A stretch of DNA of 11,409 nucleotides from Verrucomicrobiota bacterium (lineage in GTDB: Bacteria; Verrucomicrobiota; Verrucomicrobiia; Opitutales; Opitutaceae). This document shows, piece by piece, positions 6,445-11,409 of the stretch. A program made the translations under genes and the position numbers. Location: contig JAEYYL010000175.1 of the NCBI GenBank assembly GCA_023430825.1, positions 1 to 11,409 on the forward strand. Direction: 5' to 3'. The notes below the pieces were generated by a model. The model was not told the origin of the DNA, did not search any database, and worked only from the letters and a program-made list of their open reading frames with translations. Position 1 is the stretch's first letter, and each line of letters opens with the position of its first letter.

Positions 6445-6483
6445 CCCCAATCGGGTGAGCGTAGAGAGGTGCACTCGCTCAAT

Positions 6484-6507
6484 CCCGCTGCTCACGCAGC
6501 GAGCCAC
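6484..6507. repeat. GTGA/TCAC-loop hairpin, copy B
   Basis: Stem GCTGC (6487-6491), loop TCAC, stem GCAGC (6496-6500), then GAGCCAC; a perfect 5-bp stem. The minus strand reads GTGGCTC, GCTGC-GTGA-GCAGC, GGGAT. Confidence 0.8.
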
Positions 6508-6638
6508 GGGATAAAATCGGATGGGGTTCTCTGCACTCTTTGCGATCTCTGTGTTGAAACGAATGGAGGATTGGGATCGGGGGATGGGCGGATGGGTGGA
6601 ATTTTTAAAAGCGAAGGGCGGGTTCGTTCGACGTTGAT

Positions 6639-6662
6639 CCCGCTCCTCACGGAGCGAGCCAC
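6639..6662. repeat. GTGA/TCAC-loop hairpin, copy C
   Basis: Stem GCTCC (6642-6646), loop TCAC, stem GGAGC (6651-6655), then GAGCCAC. Compared with copy B the fourth stem pair is swapped on both sides, so pairing is kept. Confidence 0.8.
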
Positions 6663-6700
6663 GGGCGCTGGCGAGGGCGGGGCAGGTTTTCACATAGCCG

Positions 6701-6717
6701 GTCACGTGCAGAGCCAC
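6701..6717. repeat. GTGA/TCAC-loop hairpin, partial copy H
   Basis: GTCACGTGCAGAGCCAC keeps the loop, one stem arm (GTGCA) and the GAGCCAC flank, but the opposite arm is lost (CCG instead of TGCAC). Confidence 0.4.
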
Positions 6718-6743
6718 GAAGCCGGGGGACGCGTGGTGAGCTT

Positions 6744-6766
6744 CCCTGTGCTCACGCGCAGAGCCA
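6744..6766. repeat. GTGA/TCAC-loop hairpin, copy D
   Basis: Stem TGTGC (6747-6751), loop TCAC, stem GCGCA (6756-6760), then GAGCCA. The stem is complete if one G-T pair is allowed. The minus strand reads TGGCTC, TGCGC-GTGA-GCACA, GGGA. Confidence 0.75.
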
Positions 6767-6803
6767 AGGATACGTGCGTTGCGGATCGTTCGGAGAACGG
6801 GCC

Positions 6804-7592
6804 CTACCTCAGGAGGGGTTCGAGCGTTTGCCAGACGGTGTCGGCGAGGATCTGATGGCCGGCGGGATTCGGGTGGATGCGGTCGGGCTGGTTCAGACGG
6901 TCGATGCCGCCGACGCCTTCGAGGAGAAAGGGGATGAACGTCGCGTTGTTCTGCTTCGCGACTTCGGCGAACACGGCGGCGAAATCGCGGGCGTAGTCCT
7001 GGCCCATGCTGGGGGGCATCATCATGCCGGCGACGACGAGTTTTGTATCCGGATTCTTGGCACGGACGCGGTCGAGGATGGTTTGGAGATTCTCGCGGGT
7101 GACGGCGGGTTCGATGCCGCGCAGGCCGTCGTTGGCGCCGAGCGCGAGGACGAAGACGTCGATGTGCTGGCGCAGAATCCAATCGATGCGGCGGGCGCCG
7201 CCGGCGCTGGTTTCGCCGCTGAGGCCGGCGTTGACGACGCGGTAGGGAAGGCTCGCGGCGGCGATCTTTTCCTGGACGAGCGCGGGGTAGCTTTCGGCCA
7301 GCGGATCGTCGAGGCCGTAGCCGGCGGTGAGGCTGTCGCCGAAAAAGACGATGGTTTTCGTGGCGGGTGCGGCGGCGCGGAGGGACGGGACGGAGAAGGA
7401 AAACACGCAGGAAAGGAGGGCCAACAGGCCGGTGAAGAGGAGCGCCCGCGAATCACGCGAATGAGCGCGAAAAAGGGGAGGGATTCGCGTCGATTCGCGT
7501 GATTCGCGGGGGGGAAAGGGCGATGGTTTGCGAAAAGAGAGAGAGGCGATCGGGGCGCGGGCGGGTGACGTTTTGCTTAAAGTGTTTGGCAT
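6804..7592 (-). CDS. tesA: TesA-like SGNH/GDSL hydrolase (arylesterase / lysophospholipase / thioesterase)
   Basis: A 262-residue reading with the SGNH blocks in order: IVFFGDSLTAGYG with nucleophile S87 in G85-D-S-L, N121-A-G-L-S-G126 (oxyanion glycine), LGANDGLR with N154, and D237-R-I-H240 completing the catalytic triad. TesA hydrolyses acyl esters and thioesters in the periplasm. A hydrophobic segment at residues 51-66 followed by SLRAAAPA is a signal peptide; LLSC at 59-62 could alternatively be a lipobox. The start is a problem. The ATG at 7590-7592 is the only ATG, GTG or TTG before the hydrophobic core, yet it adds about 50 residues of Arg/Ser/Pro-rich sequence, much of it encoded by a palindromic repeat (7445-7510). 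The native N-terminus was probably shorter or has been altered by that repeat. The gene is divergent from the ybbA/ybbP-like pair, as in E. coli, supporting the TesA assignment over generic GDSL esterases. Confidence 0.9.
   Translation of the reverse strand: MPNTLSKTSPARAPIASLSFRKPSPFPPRESRESTRIPPLFRAHSRDSRALLFTGLLALLSCVFSFSVPSLRAAAPATKTIVFFGDSLTAGYGLDDPLAESYPALVQEKIAAASLPYRVVNAGLSGETSAGGARRIDWILRQHIDVFVLALGANDGLRGIEPAVTRENLQTILDRVRAKNPDTKLVVAGMMMPPSMGQDYARDFAAVFAEVAKQNNATFIPFLLEGVGGIDRLNQPDRIHPNPAGHQILADTVWQTLEPLLR
7445..7510. repeat. Palindromic repeat (CCCGCGAATCACGCGAAT) inside the tesA N-terminus
   Basis: Arms 7445-7462 and 7493-7510 are perfect 18-bp reverse complements (CCCGCGAATCACGCGAAT), separated by 30 bases that contain further GCGCGAA/TTCGCG matches. 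In the tesA frame it encodes the RESRES-TR and HSRDSR stretches. Confidence 0.9.
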
Positions 7593-7638
7593 CGCGGCTT
7601 TCTTTCGGGCGGATCGTGTGTTTCGTGGTTTTCCGAAA

Positions 7639-8325
7639 ATGAGTGATCACACGATGCTGAAAGTCGAGCGGCTGACCAAAACTTACGCGACGGCGGCCGG
7701 GCCGCTGACGGTGTTGCACGAGGTGAACTTTGAGGTGGGCGCGGGCGCGAGCCTCGCGATCGTGGGGCCGAGCGGGAGCGGGAAGACGACGCTGCTCGGG
7801 TTGTGTGCGGGGCTCGACCGGCCGAGCGGCGGAAGTGTGATCCTCGCGGGCGAGTCGATCGGGGCGTTGAGCGAGGATGCGCGCGCGCTCGTGCGCAATG
7901 CGCATGTCGGGTTCGTGTTTCAAAATTTTCAATTGGTGCCGACGCTGACGGCGATCGAGAACGTGCTGGTGCCGGTGGAACTGCGCGGCGAGTCGGGGCG
8001 CGACGACGAGGCGCGCGAGCTGCTGGCGCGGGTGGGGCTGGGCGAGCGGTGCGATCATTATCCGGTTCAGTTGTCGGGCGGCGAACAGCAGCGCGTGGCG
8101 CTGGCGCGGGCGTTCATGAACCGGCCGAAGATTTTGTTTTGCGACGAGCCGACGGGGAATCTCGACGGCGACACGGCGCACGCGATGGTGGATTTGATCT
8201 TCGGATTGAACCGCGAACGCGGGACGACGCTGGTGCTGGTGACGCACGATCCGGAGCTGGCGCGGAAATGTCAGCGGACCATTCGGCTGCGGAGCGGGAG
8301 CGTCGTGAGCGACGAGACCGTATGA
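7639..8325 (+). CDS. ybbA: YbbA/LolD-type ABC transporter ATPase
   Basis: A 228-residue ATPase of the YbbA/LolD/MacB group. Counting from the ATG at 7639: Walker A G43-PSGSGKTT51, Q-loop Q95 in FVFQNFQLVPT, signature L145-SGGEQQRV, Walker B ILFCDEPTGNLD with D169 and E170, and switch histidine H203 in VTHDPEL. All functional residues are present. The frame is open further upstream to 7528, but that part has no similarity to the family and overlaps tesA; MSDHTMLKVERLTKTY is the usual N-terminus. No Shine-Dalgarno sequence is evident. The permease gene follows on the same strand after a 145-bp spacer. Such ATPases power mechanotransmission-type or lipid-extracting membrane proteins rather than ordinary substrate channels; in E. 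coli YbbA works with YbbP and is linked to TesA. The C-terminal stop codon directly abuts a repeat, so the last residues may be secondary. Confidence 0.94.
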   Translation: MSDHTMLKVERLTKTYATAAGPLTVLHEVNFEVGAGASLAIVGPSGSGKTTLLGLCAGLDRPSGGSVILAGESIGALSEDARALVRNAHVGFVFQNFQLVPTLTAIENVLVPVELRGESGRDDEARELLARVGLGERCDHYPVQLSGGEQQRVALARAFMNRPKILFCDEPTGNLDGDTAHAMVDLIFGLNRERGTTLVLVTHDPELARKCQRTIRLRSGSVVSDETV

Positions 8326-8450
8326 AAGCTCCAAGCTCCAACCTCCAAGCTCCAGTGAAGCTTCAGATTTCAAGCTCCAATCAGACGCCGGACCTTGGTG
8401 GTTGCTGCCCTGGTGTTTCATTGGAGCTTGGAAGTTGGTGCTTGGTGCTT
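8326..8450. repeat. Inverted repeat (AAGCTCCAAGCTCC type) between ybbA and ybbP
   Basis: The left arm 8326-8354 begins AAGCTCCAAGCTCCAACCTC. The right arm 8422-8450 ends TGGTGCTTGGTGCTT. They match as reverse complements at 26 of 29 positions. A further CAAGCTCCAA lies inside (8371-8380). The element starts within the ybbA stop region (TGA at 8323-8325) and ends 7 bases before the permease ribosome binding site, so it occupies nearly the whole spacer of an apparent operon. A transcript could fold into a long stem here. The same unit occurs in the VWA gene at 3552-3581. Confidence 0.9.
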
Positions 8451-8457
8451 CGCGGTC

Positions 8458-8463
8458 GGGAGG
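8458..8463 (+). promoter_or_regulatory. Ribosome binding site of the permease gene
   Basis: GGGAGG sits 7 bases before the ATG at 8471. It decides this start over the longer reading from 8402, which would be translated from repeat sequence. Confidence 0.8.
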
Positions 8464-8470
8464 TCGCGCG

Positions 8471-10996
8471 ATGAAATTCATCCTTAAAATGGCGTGGCGG
8501 GATTCGCGGGCTTCGCGGCGGCGGCTGGTGCTGGTTTCGCTTTCGATCGTGCTCGGGATCGCGGCGCTCGTCGGGATCGCGTCGGTCGGCGACAACCTGC
8601 AGCGCACCGTCGAGGAGCAGACGAAATCGCTGCTCGGCTCCGATCTCAGCGTGCGGGCGCGGCAGGAATTCGAGCCGGCGACGCTGGCGTATCTGCGCAG
8701 CCTCGCGGTCGAAAGTTCGCTGGAGATCGCGCTGCGCTCGATGATCGCGTTTCCCACGCGCGGCGAACAGCGGCGGCTGGTGCAGGTGCGCGCGCTCGAG
8801 GGGGATTTTCCGTTTTACGGCGAACTCGTCACGACGCCGGGCGACGCGATGGCACAGGTGCAGAGCGGGCCGTTCGCGCTCGTGGAGGAAACGATCCTGG
8901 TGCAGTTCGGCGCGGAGGTCGGCGACGAAGTGACGATCGGCAACGGGACGTTTCGCGTGGCGGGGGCGCTGCAAAAAATTCCGGGCGAATCGGCGGCGGT
9001 CGCGATGTTCTCGCCGCGCGTGTATCTCTCGATGGCGTCGCTCGAGGCGGCGGGGCTGGTGGGGCGGGATGCGTTCACGAATCACCGGCTGCATTTGAAA
9101 CTGGCGGAGATGGCGGATCCGCAGGCGGTCGAAAAGGAGGCGCGGACGAAGCTGGCGGGCGAGCGGCTGAGCTATACGACGGTGGAGGAGCGGAAAGAGG
9201 ACCTCGGCGAGAACCTGCGGGACGTGTATTCGTTTCTCAGCCTCGTGGGTTTCGTGGCGTTGATCCTCGGCGCGGTGGGCGTGGCGAGCGCGATGCATGT
9301 TTATATCCGGCAGAAGATCGCGACGGTGGCGGTGCTGCGCTGTCTGGGCGCGAGCGCGCGGACGAGCTTCGCGATCTATCTGGTGCAGGGGTTTTGTCTC
9401 GGTGCGCTCGGGGCGCTGGTCGGCGCGGTGATGGGCGTCGGCGTGCAGGTGCTGCTGCCGGCGGTGTTGCAGGATTTCCTGCCGTTCGAGGTGGAGCTGT
9501 TCGTGTCGTGGCCGGCGGTGGCGCGCGGGGCGTTCGCGGGGTTGGTGATTTGCGTGCTGTTTGCGCTGCTGCCGCTGCTGGCGGTGCGGCGAGTGTCGCC
9601 GTTGCTCGCGATCCGTTCGGCGCAGGGCGAGAGCACGCGGCCGGACCCGTGGCGGAAGTGGCTGTATTTGGGAATTGGATGCGCGATCGCGGGGTTCGCG
9701 GTGCTGCAGGCGGGCAACTGGCGGGTGGGCGCGGGCTTCGCGGCGGGGCTCGGCGCGGCGTTCGCGCTGCTGGCGCTGCTGGCGCGCGGGATCATCTGGG
9801 GTGCGAAGCGCTTCGTGCCGAAGCGCGGGCTGCCGTATGTCTGGCGGCAGGGGCTGGCGAATTTGCACCGGCCGAACAACCGGACGGTGCTGCTGTTGCT
9901 CTCGCTCGGGCTCGGGACGTTTTTGATGGTCACGCTGGTGCTGACGCGCGCGACGCTGCTGGCGAAGATCGAGGGAATCGGCGGCGGGACGCGGCCGAAC
10001 CTGATGTTTTTCGACGTGCAGGAGGATCAGATCGATCGGCTGGTGGAATTGACCGGCACGAGCGGCGCGGCGCTGATCGCGCGGGCGCCGATGGTGACGA
10101 TGCGGCTGGCGGCGTTGAAAGGGCGGACGGTGGAAGATTTGTTGAAGGACGAGAATGCGGGCGTGGCGGGCTGGGCGCTGCGGCGCGAGTATCGGTCGAC
10201 GTATCGTAGTGAGTTAACGGATACGGAGACGCTGACCCAGGGGGATTTCGTGGGGCGCGTGGCGGAGGGCGAGGCGCGCGTGCCGGTGTCGCTGGAGGTC
10301 GGACTGGCGAAGGAGATGGGCGTGACGCTGGGGGACGAGCTGACGTTCGACGTGCAGGGCGTGCCGCTGACGGTGTTCGTGTCGAGTTTGCGGACGGTGG
10401 AGTGGCAGCGGATGCAGCCGAACTTTTTCGTGGTGTTTCCGGTGGGCGTGCTGGAGCCGGCCCCGAAGACGTTCATCGCGGCGGTGCGGACGGACACGAC
10501 GGAGCAGTCGGCGAAGCTGCAGCAGGCGGTGGGGCGGGAGCTGCCGAGCGTGTCGGCGATCGACCTGCGGCTGATCCTGGAGACGTTCGACAGCATTTTC
10601 GCGAAGGCGGCGTTCGTGATTTCGTTCATGGCGGCGTTCACCGTGGTGACGGGCGTGATCGTGCTGGCGGGGGCGATTTTGACCGGGCGGTTTCAGCGGA
10701 TCCGCGAGACGGTATTGTTGCGCACGCTGGGTGCGACGCGTCGGCAGTTGCGGCAGATTCAGCTCGTCGAATACGTGGTGCTCGGCGTGCTGGCGGCGCT
10801 GACGGGCGGGCTGCTGGCGGTGGGGGCGAACGCGGCGCTGGCGCGGTTCGTGTTCAAGGCGCCGTTCGTGCTGCCGCCGCTGGTGTTGCTGGCGTCGGTC
10901 GGCGGCGCGGTGCTGGTGACGCTCGTGACTGGGATGGTGACGAATCGCGGGATCACGCGTCATCCGCCGCTGGAGGTGTTGCGGCAGGAGACTTAA
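8471..10996 (+). CDS. ybbP: YbbP-type ABC transporter permease (two FtsX-like units)
   Basis: An 841-residue inner-membrane protein. After MKFILKMAWRDSRASRRR comes a first membrane helix (about 17-38) and a large periplasmic part. An FtsX unit follows at about 253-385 (VYSFLSLVGFVALILGAVGV, then RQKIATVAVLRCLGASARTS). Further helices lie near 396-440 and 470-495. A second periplasmic region is followed by a C-terminal FtsX unit from about 716 (AAFTVVTGVIVLAGAILTGR, RIRETVLLRTLGATRRQLRQ). The paired cytoplasmic motifs VLRCLGAS and LLRTLGAT are the coupling-helix regions that contact the ATPase. Two FtsX units in one chain of this length are typical of YbbP and related predicted permeases. With the ATPase encoded upstream it should form a complex that moves or extracts hydrophobic molecules, possibly feeding the divergently encoded TesA-like esterase. 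Substrate identity is not readable. The gene ends about 40 bp before a repeat block. Confidence 0.93.
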   Translation: MKFILKMAWRDSRASRRRLVLVSLSIVLGIAALVGIASVGDNLQRTVEEQTKSLLGSDLSVRARQEFEPATLAYLRSLAVESSLEIALRSMIAFPTRGEQRRLVQVRALEGDFPFYGELVTTPGDAMAQVQSGPFALVEETILVQFGAEVGDEVTIGNGTFRVAGALQKIPGESAAVAMFSPRVYLSMASLEAAGLVGRDAFTNHRLHLKLAEMADPQAVEKEARTKLAGERLSYTTVEERKEDLGENLRDVYSFLSLVGFVALILGAVGVASAMHVYIRQKIATVAVLRCLGASARTSFAIYLVQGFCLGALGALVGAVMGVGVQVLLPAVLQDFLPFEVELFVSWPAVARGAFAGLVICVLFALLPLLAVRRVSPLLAIRSAQGESTRPDPWRKWLYLGIGCAIAGFAVLQAGNWRVGAGFAAGLGAAFALLALLARGIIWGAKRFVPKRGLPYVWRQGLANLHRPNNRTVLLLLSLGLGTFLMVTLVLTRATLLAKIEGIGGGTRPNLMFFDVQEDQIDRLVELTGTSGAALIARAPMVTMRLAALKGRTVEDLLKDENAGVAGWALRREYRSTYRSELTDTETLTQGDFVGRVAEGEARVPVSLEVGLAKEMGVTLGDELTFDVQGVPLTVFVSSLRTVEWQRMQPNFFVVFPVGVLEPAPKTFIAAVRTDTTEQSAKLQQAVGRELPSVSAIDLRLILETFDSIFAKAAFVISFMAAFTVVTGVIVLAGAILTGRFQRIRETVLLRTLGATRRQLRQIQLVEYVVLGVLAALTGGLLAVGANAALARFVFKAPFVLPPLVLLASVGGAVLVTLVTGMVTNRGITRHPPLEVLRQET

Positions 10997-11030
10997 GGCG
11001 GAGCGGCGGGAGCCAGAAGCCGGAGGGGTA

Positions 11031-11240
11031 ACCCGGATAAATCATACCAACTCAATCAAGACCAGTTACACAGAGGACACAGAGCGCCGACACAGAGGAA
11101 GCAGGAGGCCACGAGGGGTTGGATTTTTCATGCACACGAGCGCTGACGACGAAGTATTTCTTTCTGTGGGTTCTGTGCGGGAACTCGGTGCTTTCTGTGT
11201 TCCTACGGATTGGGTTCGTCGGGGTATGATTTACGCGGAT
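11031..11240. repeat. Repeat block bounded by an 11-bp inverted repeat downstream of ybbP
   Basis: TAAATCATACC (11038-11048) and GGTATGATTTA (11223-11233) are perfect reverse complements, and flanking bases extend the match weakly to about 15 of 18. Inside, a CACAG-rich left part (11066-11098, with ACACAGAGGACACAGAG) faces an imperfectly complementary right part (11157-11202, with TTTCTGTGGGTTCTGTGC and CTTTCTGTGTTCC). The organisation, outer short arms around inner arms, parallels the block at 738-939. No open frame of gene quality lies inside. Confidence 0.7.
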
Positions 11241-11409
11241 TAGGAGTCTGTCGGACTTAGGTTGCGGTTGATCGGTCGCGTAGTCGGAGGGTGTTTTTTC
11301 GGTTTCGGTGCTGGAAGGATGCGGATGGCGACGCCGGTTTAGGTATCGGTGGCGGTGTGTAGCGTTTAGAGGCTCGGCCGGGGCTGGGGCGTGGATCAGC
11401 GCGCGGCGG
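11241..11409. other. Unassigned sequence at the window end
   Basis: I see no supported gene. The first bases form a weak hairpin (AGTC-TGTCG-GACT, 11245-11257). A T-run lies at 11292-11298. The last ~145 bases are open in two reverse-strand frames without recognisable motifs and could belong to a gene beyond the edge, but nothing shows it. Confidence 0.4.

Larger units (their letters stand above)
6288..6803. other. Gene-free repeat field between the sigma-TonB operon and tesA
   Basis: No gene is supported in these 516 bases. They hold several copies of GTGA/TCAC-loop hairpins (separate entries). They also contain a long-range inverted pair, 6335-6349 (GGCTGTGTGAAAACT) and 6685-6699 (GGTTTTCACATAGCC), matching at 13 of 15 positions. 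CTCTTTGCGATCTCTGTGTT near 6536-6555 resembles the other orientation of the CACAGAGG-type arms near 11066. The two flanking genes converge here, so one of the hairpins may also end transcription, but none has a clear U-run. Confidence 0.7.

Noticed and set aside
5118..6482. 454-codon minus-strand open frame
   Set aside because: Arg/His-rich shadow of the TonB domain and coiled-coil genes, with no motif of its own.
3978..6766. A CRISPR array as explanation for the repeated hairpins
   Set aside because: The copies are irregularly spaced, vary in stem sequence and occur in both orientations, with no uniform spacers and no cas genes.
6469..6855. 128-codon plus-strand open frame in the repeat field
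   Set aside because: Its residues come from the hairpin repeats and from the antisense of the tesA 3' end.
7528..7638. Upstream extension of the YbbA-like ATPase to an ATG at 7528
   Set aside because: The extra 37 residues overlap tesA, have no family similarity, and the usual N-terminus begins at 7639.
8402..8470. Upstream extension of the permease to an ATG at 8402
   Set aside because: It would translate the right arm of the inverted repeat; the ATG at 8471 has a good ribosome binding site and starts with the usual N-terminal sequence.
8381..9868. 495-codon minus-strand open frame
   Set aside because: Shadow of the YbbP-like permease, composed of Arg/His/Gln-rich low-complexity sequence.

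Overview
The window is GC-rich, with long antisense open frames and dense palindromic repeats. Several signs point to a Gram-negative member of the Verrucomicrobiota, possibly an Opitutaceae-like species. These are a YfbK-type von Willebrand protein paired with an ECF sigma factor, a sigma factor with an Ala/Gly-rich membrane-spanning tail, TonB-system sequence motifs, and intergenic spaces filled with inverted-repeat families. The taxonomy is inferred from style, not from a marker gene.

Layout from left to right. (1) 1-668, minus strand: the N-terminal part of an OppA-like oligopeptide-binding lipoprotein, cut by the window edge. (2) 669-1001: a spacer holding a nested inverted repeat. (3) 1002-3878, plus strand: an ECF sigma factor followed by a 754-residue protein with an anti-sigma-like N-terminus, one membrane segment, a TonB-plug-like stretch and a YfbK-type VWA domain. 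(4) 3879-4154: a spacer with two small hairpin repeats. (5) 4155-6287, plus strand: a second sigma factor, continuing into a membrane segment, a coiled coil and a TonB C-terminal domain, followed 3 bp later by a small membrane-anchored coiled-coil protein. (6) 6288-6803: a gene-free repeat field. (7) 6804-10996: a TesA-like SGNH hydrolase on the minus strand, divergent from a YbbA-like ABC ATPase and a YbbP-like permease, the same arrangement as tesA/ybbA/ybbP in Escherichia coli. (8) 10997-11409: no gene seen; a repeat block bounded by an 11-bp inverted repeat, then unassigned sequence.

Three functional themes emerge. The peptide-binding lipoprotein belongs to nutrient uptake. The two sigma-factor loci look like envelope signalling modules: one is a sigma/membrane-VWA pair, the other a single protein that may carry a sigma factor on the cytoplasmic side and a TonB domain on the periplasmic side. 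The tesA-ybbA-ybbP block is an envelope lipid or ester-processing module. The most interesting items are the sigma-TonB fusion, a family of hairpins whose stems vary compensatingly around an invariant GTGA/TCAC loop, and repeat units that sit in frame inside coding sequence (the VWA gene and the tesA N-terminus).
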